Position numbers and translations under genes: made by a program | The notes under the pieces: generated by a model | Database searches by the model: none | What the model was told of the DNA's origin: nothing | The model's input: the letters and a program-made list of their open reading frames with translations, nothing else | Shown here: one piece after another, positions 8,669-18,200 of the stretch | How positions within the stretch are numbered: position 1 is the stretch's first letter | How the letters are laid out: each line of letters opens with the position of its first letter | Assembly: GCA_900539835.1 (NCBI GenBank) | Contig: UQDR01000002.1 | Location: 73,524-137,523, forward strand | Direction: 5' to 3' | Length of the DNA stretch: 64,000 nt | DNA from: an uncultured Ruminococcus sp. | Lineage (GTDB): Bacteria > Bacillota > Clostridia > Oscillospirales > Ruminococcaceae

Positions 8669-11047
8669 TTACTTACCTCCTTCTATAGCGTCTGAAAGCT
8701 CGATAACTTTTCCGTCTACTGTTGCAGTTCCGGCAGACTTGTCAATTACGATCACTACATTTTCAGAATCCTTTGTGTATGTGGTTGTAATTATATTTTT
8801 GTCATCGCTTACTTCATATTTTGAAATAGTCATTCCTGCAACGCTTGAAAGCACCTCATTTGAGATCTTATACTGTTTTGAAGCAGATTCAAGCCATCCC
8901 TCATAATTTGAATAATACAAATCATCATACTCGGTATCCTTAAGCTCAGCAGCTTCTTCATAAGTCATATCATAATGAATTGCTGAACCTGAAGCAAGTG
9001 CAAGCAGGAATGTTTCATCTGAACTTGAGCTTGCATTTATCGGCTTAGTAGAGTATGGAACATATCCGTGAATTACCATCTGATAGAATGGAATATCAAG
9101 GTCTGTTACATTATATCCGCTTGAATATACAGGAACATTTGTTATATGTGAAGCGTAAGGAATTATATAAGCATTGGCACTGTCAGCAAGAATGCTGCCC
9201 ACTTCCTTAGAAGCTTTTTCATATCCTGCTATAATAGTCTCCATAGTCTTTTCCCTGCTGTAAGGATCTTTCTTAGAATGGTCACTGACAAGCTTTGCGG
9301 AATAATCACCGAAGCCGATCGTCTTTAAACCATTATCCTTATAGCTTTCAGTCATCTCGTCAAAGATCTTGTTATAAACGTTAGGAGCAATAAGCGCAGG
9401 TGAAACTCCCTTTTCTGCTACTCCGAATGCAGGGCTGTAAGAACTCTGTCTTGAATAAGCATTGGAAATTCTGATTGCCGTACTTGTCAAAGTCATATAT
9501 CCAAGGCGGCCGGAATCCATCTTGAAGTTATTCATTGACGGGTAAACCTCTGCACCACTATTGTTAATGAAATCAAAGAACTCATCGTCACCGCCTAAAG
9601 TACCTGAAGGCTCAACTTCTGTAGATACTTCATTCTTAATTGACTCATTTGTCCAGTCGTTATAGTTAGCAACGATATTTTCAATGCCATTGTTTTTAAG
9701 CTTATCAATTATCTCAGAAGCCTGACTAAAGCCGGTAATTTCTGTTTTCAAGCTAACCGGAACTCCGACAATAGATTTAGTTTTCATTACGCCGCCGAAC
9801 AAATCTACATAGAAATTAGTCTTATCATCAGTTACCTTTGAAGTAAGTCCCTTTGCTTCAATAAGATAGTTTCTGTAAACCTCTGCACAGTCAGCATAAT
9901 TTATGTCCTCATCTTTATCAAGCGGGAAATATTTAATGCCGAAACGCTTGCCCTTAATGTCGCCGTTCTTTTCAAATACAGTGATTTCATTTGAACGATC
10001 TCCGCCGCTCATATAGAAGCTGTCTGAACCTCTTGTTTCAAACTCAAAATAGCATGAGTTATAAGCCTGTTTGTTCTGACCGCTTACCTGTGCTTTAGCA
10101 GTAACATTAGCGTCACCGTCTGTTGCAACTGCAACAATTCCTGATTTTCCTGATACTGTTGCAAGAACCGGCAAATAAGCCTGTTCATTTACGTGTGGAG
10201 CATTGGACGGAACCGTCGTATAATCTCTTCCGTAAACCTGATGTGAATAAGAAGAATAGTTTGTTTTTCCGTTATTATAGTTGATTACAGCACCGCTTCC
10301 GTCCGGAACAATCATATATCCTTCTGTTGGATTTCCATCAATATCTGTAGCGGAAACTGCACCAAACTGTGGGCAAAGCAAAATCTTTGTAAGGATTCGT
10401 CCGTCTACTGCGTTAGTATCCTTTTCCTCAATTTCGCTTGTGTCAGCATATACATACAAATTATCATCTTCAAGAACATAATGAACGACAAGCTTAACAT
10501 TTATATCCTTATTGACATAATCGTATGTAATTGCTACTCCGTTTTCTTCTTTGTCATATTTTATTTTTGCCTTGCTTGAGTATGTAGGAGATGATTCACT
10601 TCTTTTTTCCTGACGAAGGTCGCCAACTCTGATTGCAAGGCTTGAAGCTATCTGTTTTCTAACAGCAGGCTTCATAGTTGAATTTTTAGATACATCAATG
10701 ATTGTGTTATCTGACTGAACATTTATTGGTGATGTCCACCAATATTTCTTAGAAGATTTTACAAAAAGACAAAGTCTGTCGTTTTCTTCATCCGCATATA
10801 AAATGAAGTTATCATTAGAAGCTACTTCTTCACAGCTTTCAAGTGCAATTGCCTCTTCATCTGTAATAGGCTGAACTTCATCTTCATCATCTTCTTTTTG
10901 ATCTGAAGTCTTTTCGGTTGTGCTTACTGACGCTGAATCGCTTTTGGTTTTATCGGCTGCGTCATCCGCTGCCATAGATCCCAGAGGCATCAGCATTGTA
11001 AGAACTAACGCAAACACAATCGCTTTCTTATAAGTTTTGTTATGCAT
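8669..11047 (-). CDS. Large secreted DUF5696-type protein of unknown function
   Basis: A 792-residue protein with a clear signal peptide (cleavage near S-M-A/A-D at residue 26) and an acidic Asp/Glu/Ser/Thr linker to about residue 65. The N-terminal half (about 70-420) looks beta-rich. The second half has alternating strand-helix elements with conserved-looking aromatic and acidic blocks such as NIVANYNDW, GFGDYSAKL and IPFYQMVIHGYVPYST, which suggest a (beta/alpha)-barrel like that of glycoside hydrolases. I recall similar proteins as DUF5696 beside sugar ABC genes in Firmicutes; the enzymatic idea is inference. There is no transmembrane anchor or wall motif at the C-terminus. It is encoded between the YIP1 gene and the second permease pair. 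Confidence 0.75.
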   Translation of the reverse strand: MHNKTYKKAIVFALVLTMLMPLGSMAADDAADKTKSDSASVSTTEKTSDQKEDDEDEVQPITDEEAIALESCEEVASNDNFILYADEENDRLCLFVKSSKKYWWTSPINVQSDNTIIDVSKNSTMKPAVRKQIASSLAIRVGDLRQEKRSESSPTYSSKAKIKYDKEENGVAITYDYVNKDINVKLVVHYVLEDDNLYVYADTSEIEEKDTNAVDGRILTKILLCPQFGAVSATDIDGNPTEGYMIVPDGSGAVINYNNGKTNYSSYSHQVYGRDYTTVPSNAPHVNEQAYLPVLATVSGKSGIVAVATDGDANVTAKAQVSGQNKQAYNSCYFEFETRGSDSFYMSGGDRSNEITVFEKNGDIKGKRFGIKYFPLDKDEDINYADCAEVYRNYLIEAKGLTSKVTDDKTNFYVDLFGGVMKTKSIVGVPVSLKTEITGFSQASEIIDKLKNNGIENIVANYNDWTNESIKNEVSTEVEPSGTLGGDDEFFDFINNSGAEVYPSMNNFKMDSGRLGYMTLTSTAIRISNAYSRQSSYSPAFGVAEKGVSPALIAPNVYNKIFDEMTESYKDNGLKTIGFGDYSAKLVSDHSKKDPYSREKTMETIIAGYEKASKEVGSILADSANAYIIPYASHITNVPVYSSGYNVTDLDIPFYQMVIHGYVPYSTKPINASSSSDETFLLALASGSAIHYDMTYEEAAELKDTEYDDLYYSNYEGWLESASKQYKISNEVLSSVAGMTISKYEVSDDKNIITTTYTKDSENVVIVIDKSAGTATVDGKVIELSDAIEGGK

Positions 11048-11071
11048 TTAATTTACACCACCGTTTCTAAT

Positions 11072-11701
11072 TTAGCCTCTGATTCTATATGCGACTTCTG
11101 TATAAATTGAGTATATAAATACATATACCTGCTGGAAAAGTGAAAGCAGCAAAATTGCAAGGAACAATATCAGCAGCATTGCCACGATCGTCATTACCAT
11201 TGAAAGTAAAGTCTTTCCAAATGTATACTGATGAACAGCTCTCATTGCCTGAATCATTAAGATTAATGACCAGCCAAGTCCTACATATTGAATAAACATT
11301 ACCCAAATTGCTTCGTCCTGAACCAAGAAATTTGAGAACAAAACTGCAATATATGTACAGAAAATATACGGTACCAAAGCATATGCTGAATAAATACATA
11401 TTTTCTTTAATGTACCCTCACCGTTAAACAGTGTACAAATTGCCCAGTTACCGATTACCCATGTAAAGAAGTAAACAAAGCTTTGTACGATCAATGGAAT
11501 TACATTGAATATTTTATCATAGGACATATTAAACTGGAATCCCATTAATCTTCGCTGTGCAACCATTGCAATAAACAGTGCACAGACAATTATCAATGAA
11601 AGCTTGATTGAGCCTTGCTTTTTCCAGCGCAGATCTTCAAAGCCTTCTACCGGATGGAAAATAACATGCTTTAGCCATCCAACCGTTGTAAATTCATACA
11701 T
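11072..11701 (-). CDS. YIP1-family integral membrane protein
   Basis: A 209-residue protein with about five hydrophobic helices and the typical YIP1-like opening (residues V-I-F-H-P-V-E-G-F-E-D-L near position 14). Bacterial members have no established function; they often sit beside transporter or secretion genes. It begins one base after the stop of the NHL/TPR gene, with AAGGAGGGG as ribosome binding site, so the two are translationally linked. The family call rests on the N-terminal motif and helix layout; the role within this transport operon is unknown. Confidence 0.75.
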   Translation of the reverse strand: MYEFTTVGWLKHVIFHPVEGFEDLRWKKQGSIKLSLIIVCALFIAMVAQRRLMGFQFNMSYDKIFNVIPLIVQSFVYFFTWVIGNWAICTLFNGEGTLKKICIYSAYALVPYIFCTYIAVLFSNFLVQDEAIWVMFIQYVGLGWSLILMIQAMRAVHQYTFGKTLLSMVMTIVAMLLILFLAILLLSLFQQVYVFIYSIYTEVAYRIRG

Positions 11702-11702
11702 A

Positions 11703-13322
11703 CTATTTCCCCTCCTTGCCTGTATGAGCTTTAACTCTCATTTTTCTCTTTTTCAACAGCTTTCGGAGAACTATCAGTACGATAATCAAAGCAAGAACAA
11801 TAACTATAATAAGAGTAAAGTTATCTCTCAGGAATTCCTCACGGGCATATTCAAAAGCCTTATCATAATCATCCTGATCATAAGCGATCTTAAAGTATTT
11901 TAAAGCCTTTAAATATTCATCGTTATTAAGAGCGGCCTTGCCAAGTCCGATATAAGCAGTTGTATAACCGCCGTCTCTTGCAATAACTTCTTCCCAATCT
12001 TCTTTTGCTTCGGAATATTTACCCTGATCATAGAGATCAAATGCTCTATGAAGGATATTGCCGAAGGTTGTTTCTGTAAAAATCGTAATATCATTCTTCA
12101 TACCGTCAATAACATAAACGTTATTTCCAAGTGCTTCAACGGCGTTAGGTGCCTGGAAGCTTCCTCTTTGGTTAGCAGAATTTTTATTACCGAAAATACA
12201 AATCAGATTACAAAGCTTATCATACTGGAATATACGTCCTGTATTATAATCAAGTACGTTTATAATGCCGTTATTGGAAACTACTATATCAGTAAGTGTC
12301 GGCGTAAAGTTTACATTTGATATCAAATTCTGAGTATCAGTAAGTATATCGCCGAACTCATATTCATTTCCGACCTCATTGTCCCAGATATTATATCCAG
12401 CCGGATTAAGCTTCTTAACTGCGTCTGTTTCAGTAGCAGCCTCTGTTACTGTATAAATAAATCCGTCATCATCAATATCAAAGTTTGCATATTCTGTCGG
12501 AACACTTCTCTGCATTCCTTCAATCTGGTCGTTTGAAGCAATTTTTCTCCAGAGCTTTTGAGCGATTACCGCTGCTGTTGCTTCAACACGGTTTGCTCCA
12601 TAGAATCCGGTAAAGCTTCCGTCCTTTGAAAACTGAACTGAACCGGTATTTATAGATTTAACAACTGCGTAAACATTTTCAGCGTTATCAACAACGACCT
12701 TTGCAGGTTTAAATGTTTTTGAATCATACAATGCTGATTCAGGCTTAACATATTCCTGTACAAGTTCACATTCTGTAGGAGAAGTAACTTTAGCTTTTAC
12801 AACACGTTCATTTTCTGTGTCTGCAATATAAAGCATCAAATCTCCTGTAATTGTACTTGTTCTTGCATATATACCTGTAGGAACATTGAATTTTGAAAGT
12901 CCTGTTGCTTCATCAACATTAATTTCACTGTTTCCCTTGACTCCATAATAACATCCAATAACCTGCATGTTTTCATCAAGTCTGAGAATACGGTGGTTAT
13001 CAGTATCAGCCACCCAGAATTCTTTTCTTTCATCGTCAAGGAACAAATCCTTCGGATCGTTCATAACTACAGATGCGTCTTCACTTATAAACAAGGGGTC
13101 GCTTGGATCTGCAAGTTTTGAAAGACCCATTTCCTGTCCGGAAACCGTTTTACTTACTCTATAACCATTCTGGGAAGGAACCGTATCTCCCCATCTGTCA
13201 TAGTTATAAGCGTTATATGGCTCATCTGCAAAAGCTTGAAATGTCATCATTGTCATTGCTGAGCATGCAGCCATTGTCAGAGTGAGCAGTCTTTTAAGAG
13301 ATTTTTTCATTCTCGACACCAC
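11703..13322 (-). CDS. Secreted, membrane-anchored NHL beta-propeller / TPR protein
   Basis: The 539-residue product has a signal peptide (cleavage after A-F-A near residue 32), then several NHL-like beta-propeller blades with motifs such as FWVADTDNHRILRLDENMQV and LYIADTENERVVKA (about 90-410). Two TPR units follow (HRAFDLYDQGKYSEAKEDWE and the block after it, about 425-490), then one transmembrane helix near residue 505 and a Lys/Arg-rich cytoplasmic tail. The propeller and TPRs thus lie outside the cell, tethered at the C-terminus. Such parts usually bind sugars or proteins. The start may be GTG 13322, GTG 13319 or ATG 13310; AGGTGA best fits the GTGs. Function in the transporter operon is unproven. 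Confidence 0.8.
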   Translation of the reverse strand: MVSRMKKSLKRLLTLTMAACSAMTMMTFQAFADEPYNAYNYDRWGDTVPSQNGYRVSKTVSGQEMGLSKLADPSDPLFISEDASVVMNDPKDLFLDDERKEFWVADTDNHRILRLDENMQVIGCYYGVKGNSEINVDEATGLSKFNVPTGIYARTSTITGDLMLYIADTENERVVKAKVTSPTECELVQEYVKPESALYDSKTFKPAKVVVDNAENVYAVVKSINTGSVQFSKDGSFTGFYGANRVEATAAVIAQKLWRKIASNDQIEGMQRSVPTEYANFDIDDDGFIYTVTEAATETDAVKKLNPAGYNIWDNEVGNEYEFGDILTDTQNLISNVNFTPTLTDIVVSNNGIINVLDYNTGRIFQYDKLCNLICIFGNKNSANQRGSFQAPNAVEALGNNVYVIDGMKNDITIFTETTFGNILHRAFDLYDQGKYSEAKEDWEEVIARDGGYTTAYIGLGKAALNNDEYLKALKYFKIAYDQDDYDKAFEYAREEFLRDNFTLIIVIVLALIIVLIVLRKLLKKRKMRVKAHTGKEGK

Positions 13323-13363
13323 TTATCACCTATTTCCTTTTCAAATTTTAAACTGTTCACCGA

Positions 13364-14260
13364 TTAATCCTTAATACCTGAGTGAGCCATGGTTTCCATA
13401 ACGTTACCCTGTGCGATAAGGAATACAACCAGCGGCGGAATTAAGAGCAATACAGCTGATGCAAAAGTTACACCCTGACGTGCAAGACCGATCTGTGCGA
13501 TCTGCTGTACTATAGTCGGCAAAGTCTTGAGCTCTTCGGAGTATACGAACGCACCGGCCTGATAATTCCATGCACCCTGAAAAGCAAATATGATAAGCGT
13601 CATTAATGCAGGCTTCGAGTTAGGAACAACTATCTGCCAGCATATTCTGAACAAGCCTGCACCGTCAACCTTAGCAGCCTCGATCATTGAATCATGAATT
13701 GTTGACATGCTCTGACGCATGAGGAACAATCCCATTGCTGTAGAAATGTTCGGCAAAATAATAACCCAATATGTATCAATCATATGAAGCTTAGCCATTA
13801 CAAGGAACTGCATGATATAAGTTGCATTTGATGAGAACAAAAGAGATGTTACAATAATTGAGTTAATTGCCTTACAGCCCGGGAATCTGCACTTTGAAAG
13901 TGAGAACGCTGCACAGCAGCATACAAACAAGTTGAAAACGCAAATTACAATTGTTGTAAACACGCTGTTGAAAACATACCTTGAGAAAGGCACCCACATA
14001 CTTGCTGCGACCTTAAACAAATCTGAGAAGTTTCTTGATGTTGGACTAAGTACATAAAGCTTCGGCGGGAATACGAACAGCTCTTCAACAGGTTTTAATG
14101 ACTGTATTACTGAATAATAAATTGGAAAGATCATAAACACGCCTAAAAGCGCTAAAAATATAAATATACAAATATCTCCGCCTAAGGATCCGTTTATTTT
14201 CTTATGCTTATCTCTTACCTTAAGCTTTTCTATATCCTTCTTCTTTTTCTTTTTTGCCAT
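13364..14260 (-). CDS. Carbohydrate ABC transporter permease, MalG type (first pair)
   Basis: A 298-residue six-helix permease with a lysine-rich N-terminus (MAKKKKKKDIEKLK). The EAA loop is EAAKVDGAGLFRICWQIVVP followed by N-S-K-P. The C-terminus (M-E-T-M-A-H-S-G-I-K-D) matches the MalG-type ending. It follows the MalF-type gene by 16 bases and should pair with it. No ATPase gene is present in the operon, so a shared MsmX/MsmK-type ATPase encoded elsewhere probably energises it. Confidence 0.92.
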   Translation of the reverse strand: MAKKKKKKDIEKLKVRDKHKKINGSLGGDICIFIFLALLGVFMIFPIYYSVIQSLKPVEELFVFPPKLYVLSPTSRNFSDLFKVAASMWVPFSRYVFNSVFTTIVICVFNLFVCCCAAFSLSKCRFPGCKAINSIIVTSLLFSSNATYIMQFLVMAKLHMIDTYWVIILPNISTAMGLFLMRQSMSTIHDSMIEAAKVDGAGLFRICWQIVVPNSKPALMTLIIFAFQGAWNYQAGAFVYSEELKTLPTIVQQIAQIGLARQGVTFASAVLLLIPPLVVFLIAQGNVMETMAHSGIKD

Positions 14261-14276
14261 TTCGTAAACTCACCTC

Positions 14277-15218
14277 CTAATCAAGATACTTGCCTAACAG
14301 CCAGTTAACTGCCTTATTGGCAAGCAGCATCGCAACAAACAAAACGAAACATATTGCAGAAGCATATCCCATTTCATAACGTGTATTACCATAGTCAGCA
14401 GCATGGTTCATGATTGTATGTGCTGCATAGTCTGTTGACGGAAGACCAACAAGGTTCTGTCCAACAATACCTACTGTAAATGATGTTGAGATCTGCATTA
14501 CAGCTGCGAACAGAAGCTGAGGACCCATAGATGGGATTGTGATGGTAAACAGCTCCTGCCATCTGTTCTTGATACCTTCGATAGCACCGGCTTCATACAT
14601 TGACTTATCAATGTTCTGGAAACCTGCACGGATTGCAAGGAATCCTGCACCCATTGAGATCCAGAGCTGTACAATGATTACTACTGCGAGTATATAGTCC
14701 TTATCAGTAAGGAACTGAACAGGTTCGTTAAACAAACCTATATCCATCATTATAGCATTTATATAACCATATGAGTCACCTGAAAGAATCAGCTGCCATG
14801 TTACATAAACTGATGTTGTCATTGAAGGAGCGTAGAAAACAAACGTAAAGAATGTTTTCAGGAATGGATGCATCTCATTTATCAGCCACGCAATAATAAA
14901 GCTGAGAATATATGAGAACGGTCCTGTAAATATTGCAAATATCAAAGTATTTTTAACCGCAATCATAAATACATCGTCGTTTAGAAACAGTGTATAAAAG
15001 TTTGAAAGTCCTACCCATTTAGGTGCTTGAACCATATTAAAGTTTGTAAAGCCCATAGGGAGTGACATACATACCGGTACAAGAGTGAAAACAATGAACA
15101 ACGCCATAAACGGTACAAGAAGACCATAGGCACCTTTGTTTACTTTCATCAAATGCCAGGTATATGCCCATTTCCCCTGTTTTATTATAGGGGCATTTGA
15201 ATTAGTGCTTTTTGCCAT
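14277..15218 (-). CDS. Sugar ABC transporter permease, MalF type (first pair)
   Basis: A 313-residue six-helix permease directly downstream of the solute-binding protein gene (15 bases). The EAA loop reads EAGAIEGIKNRWQELFTITI followed by P. This gene and the next encode the permease pair most likely served by the neighbouring solute-binding protein. AGGAGG-type ribosome binding site before the ATG. Confidence 0.92.
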   Translation of the reverse strand: MAKSTNSNAPIIKQGKWAYTWHLMKVNKGAYGLLVPFMALFIVFTLVPVCMSLPMGFTNFNMVQAPKWVGLSNFYTLFLNDDVFMIAVKNTLIFAIFTGPFSYILSFIIAWLINEMHPFLKTFFTFVFYAPSMTTSVYVTWQLILSGDSYGYINAIMMDIGLFNEPVQFLTDKDYILAVVIIVQLWISMGAGFLAIRAGFQNIDKSMYEAGAIEGIKNRWQELFTITIPSMGPQLLFAAVMQISTSFTVGIVGQNLVGLPSTDYAAHTIMNHAADYGNTRYEMGYASAICFVLFVAMLLANKAVNWLLGKYLD

Positions 15219-15233
15219 TATTTACTCCCCTCC

Positions 15234-18200
15234 TTATTTATCTGATGTAGCAAGTCCAAGGTCTTCACGCTTACGTGTAATTTCCTCATTGATATCCTTG
15301 TTATACCAGAACAAAGTATCACGGGCGTTTTCATAATCGTTAACAACCTGTCTGAACGCATTAAGTACGTTACGGGTTACGCCATAGGAAGCAGGAATAA
15401 TTGGAATTTCCACCTGTGAGGTAAGCTGTTCTTTGAGAAGGCCTACTTCTGCATTTGTCCATGAAAGCTCGTCAAGTGCTTCAAGGTTTGCGGTAGTGAA
15501 TCTACCCATTTTACCAAGAATCGATTCAATATCATTACCATACTCTACCTGAATTTCCTTGGATGTAAACCATTTAATGAAGTCCCAAGCGCCCTCCTGA
15601 TCCGGTGCCTTTGTGAAAATAATAGCTCCGGAGCCTTGTGAGTTTGCTGAATGATTGATCGTTCCGTCCTCCTGAACTGTTCCGGGAACAGGCTGGAAGC
15701 CCCAGCATCCTTGAATTTCAGGAGCAGCCACTGTCAGCTGATTAAAGAATGTATAGTTCTGAATCAGAATCGGCATATCGCCTGTTCTGAAACGTGTAAA
15801 TGCGTCATAAGTCTGGTCAAAGCTGAATGTTGTATAGAACTTTGTCCACATATCAAAAGCGTTAACAGCTTCTTGTGTATCAAATGTAGTTTTTGTCTGT
15901 TCTTCATTATAATAGTTCAATCCCTGCTGGAGCAGAAGCATTGCAAATGTATTACCAGCTTCAGTAATCGGCGAGATATATGTCTGACCGCCGACGCTCT
16001 GAACTACAGGAAGAATAAGTCCGACTTCCATATAGTTTCTCTGAAGTACAGGGAGTGTATCAATAAGTCCATCCCATGTTGCAAGATCCGTTGCAGGATC
16101 TACTCCATACTGTGAAAGAACGTCCGAACGATAGAACAGCATTGGGAATGACTGTTCAACCGGCAATCCATAAACACCGCCGTTGTATTCATAAAGAACA
16201 GTTGCCTGATCTGAGAATCTGGTTTTTACTTCCTCAAAGTCATCATACTTTGAAATATCCGTAAGAACTCCACGGGCTGCAAGCTGAATCGGGAAATCTC
16301 CTCCCATAAACAATCCAAGGTCAGGACCTTTTCCTGCAAAAGTTGATTCAATTACACCGCCGGTAACAAGCTGCATATTAACCTTAGTTTTTGCTGTAGG
16401 ATTATATTCGCTTGAAATGATATTCTGAACAGCCAATGCGTTATCACGTCCGAGCATTGTCCAGCATGTCATAGCTTCTTCGTCCTCTTCTGTCAGAGAA
16501 TTGTAATCTTCAAAGAAAGAACCGATGAAAGCTTTAAAGCTGAAAGAAAGTGAATCGAAGAACGAGCTGTCAGCAGATGAGAAATCCATATCTGCTGTTG
16601 CAATTTCGATTATATCCACTTCAAGAGGCTGACCTCTGTACTGGCTTACCCAAGCAGAAAGCGATGTTACATTATCTTTTATCTGTGACATCATTTCAGG
16701 AATTCTATCCGGCTTATCAGTACATTTGTCAAGAATAATAGCCATCTTATTCAAAGCTACGGCTTCAGTTCCGCCTGAACCTGAAAGCTCTTCAATTTCA
16801 GCTTCAAGTTCTCTGAGCTCTTTTGAATAAGTCTTAAAGTCATCAATGATTGAAGGAATAGCCTTATCAATCATATAGTTGTTATATTCATCAGGGTCAG
16901 GACCGGTAATCTGACGTATTTTTCTATAATAGCTGTTTACGTTATAAACTACTTCGTCCAGCTCACCCATGATTTCACCGATTTCACCGGGGATAGCCTC
17001 AAGAGTTATTTCATGCTCGCCCTTTGTCAAATAGAAATACATGGTCTCATTATCTGCTGTTGAAGGTGTAGTAACGCTCCATTCAGAGTCATAATAGAAT
17101 TTTATCTGATTTGCTTCAAGACAAGGAACAACGCCGTCGATATAAAGTCTTCTGTTGGAATACATTCCTCGCATTGAATCCTGTCTTCCACGAATACCGA
17201 TTTTATAATATCCGTCTTGTTCAACATTGACCTTATATGTAACAGCTTCTGTTGCCTGTGACCAGCCGCCGTCTTTACCCAATGTATTATATCTTGTTTT
17301 TGTTGGACTTAATCCGTTTACAGAAGATGTAACACTGGAGTTTCTGTCAGCTGTAGGGAAAAGTGTTCTGCTTGACTTATAATCTGCCATTTCAGCCTCA
17401 AGCCTGATCATCTGACCTGTTGCAGCCTTAAGATCACTGTCGCTTGGAGCTTTATATGCCTCGGGCAGCTTATACTGATAGAATTTAATATATTCTATAG
17501 CAAACTGAGCCTTTTCTGAATTAAGAGTAATAGTATGCTTACCCTTTTCTATGTAGAATTCAAGGGGCTCATTGAAAAGTCCGTCAACGTCTTTGAGAGG
17601 CGATACCTGCCAGCAAACCTGCTCAATCTGTCCCGGACGCATATCATTGCCTTTTGTATCCTGAAGAATTCCCTTATCTCCTGTTTCATTTACCCATCTT
17701 TTCGGCAATGTAATTCTTGAAGCCGTAGTATATGGGCAAACATCGTCAATAAGTAAAGCAAACTCAATTTCAGTCGTTCTTCCCTCAAGGGCCTCATATC
17801 CCATTTCAATGTTGTATACACCCGATTCAGGTATATCAACCTCATAAGATAAGCTTCCCTGCTGATTAGACCATTTTGCAACATTGTCTTTTCCGTCGAC
17901 AGAAGCGACTTCAACCTCAGCGCCGTTATCAACGCTTACAAAATCTTTTCCGTCAATAAAGATCTCATGATCCGGACGAGGGTCGTCCTTATGTCTTTTT
18001 ACATAGTTGGCATAAGCATTCTCACGATTGCTTGCGTCAACCAGTTCAGCATTAATGTCCTGAGTTACGGACACGCTTTGGCCGTTTCCGGTAGCCGCAT
18101 CGCTGTCGTCTGAGTCCGCAAATGCAGGCACACAGCAAGTTGCAGACAAAGCCATAACCAAAGCAGATGAAACAACACGTCTGAATAATGTGTTTTTCAC
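15234..18200 (-). CDS. Extracellular sugar-binding protein fused to carbohydrate-binding-like modules
   Basis: A 988-residue secreted protein, about twice the usual solute-binding-protein length. Signal peptide to about residue 28 (A-F-A/D-S). Two beta-sandwich, CBM-like regions follow, about 78-245 and 265-425 (the second opens M-I-R-L-E-A-E-M, typical of CBM6/35-like folds), then a helical linker (430-570), then a type 1 solute-binding domain from MTCWTMLGRDNALAVQNI (about 577) to about 960. The Cys residues in the signal peptide do not form a lipobox (T rather than G/A/S precedes Cys), so lipid anchoring is doubtful. Starts at GTG with AAAGGTGG upstream; first gene of the operon. Ligand unknown, probably an oligosaccharide. 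Confidence 0.88.
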   Translation of the reverse strand: MKNTLFRRVVSSALVMALSATCCVPAFADSDDSDAATGNGQSVSVTQDINAELVDASNRENAYANYVKRHKDDPRPDHEIFIDGKDFVSVDNGAEVEVASVDGKDNVAKWSNQQGSLSYEVDIPESGVYNIEMGYEALEGRTTEIEFALLIDDVCPYTTASRITLPKRWVNETGDKGILQDTKGNDMRPGQIEQVCWQVSPLKDVDGLFNEPLEFYIEKGKHTITLNSEKAQFAIEYIKFYQYKLPEAYKAPSDSDLKAATGQMIRLEAEMADYKSSRTLFPTADRNSSVTSSVNGLSPTKTRYNTLGKDGGWSQATEAVTYKVNVEQDGYYKIGIRGRQDSMRGMYSNRRLYIDGVVPCLEANQIKFYYDSEWSVTTPSTADNETMYFYLTKGEHEITLEAIPGEIGEIMGELDEVVYNVNSYYRKIRQITGPDPDEYNNYMIDKAIPSIIDDFKTYSKELRELEAEIEELSGSGGTEAVALNKMAIILDKCTDKPDRIPEMMSQIKDNVTSLSAWVSQYRGQPLEVDIIEIATADMDFSSADSSFFDSLSFSFKAFIGSFFEDYNSLTEEDEEAMTCWTMLGRDNALAVQNIISSEYNPTAKTKVNMQLVTGGVIESTFAGKGPDLGLFMGGDFPIQLAARGVLTDISKYDDFEEVKTRFSDQATVLYEYNGGVYGLPVEQSFPMLFYRSDVLSQYGVDPATDLATWDGLIDTLPVLQRNYMEVGLILPVVQSVGGQTYISPITEAGNTFAMLLLQQGLNYYNEEQTKTTFDTQEAVNAFDMWTKFYTTFSFDQTYDAFTRFRTGDMPILIQNYTFFNQLTVAAPEIQGCWGFQPVPGTVQEDGTINHSANSQGSGAIIFTKAPDQEGAWDFIKWFTSKEIQVEYGNDIESILGKMGRFTTANLEALDELSWTNAEVGLLKEQLTSQVEIPIIPASYGVTRNVLNAFRQVVNDYENARDTLFWYNKDINEEITRKREDLGLATSDK

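Noticed and set aside
15651..16115. A 154-codon frame antisense to the solute-binding protein gene
   Set aside because: Cysteine-rich composition typical of the reverse frame of coding DNA; no start signals.
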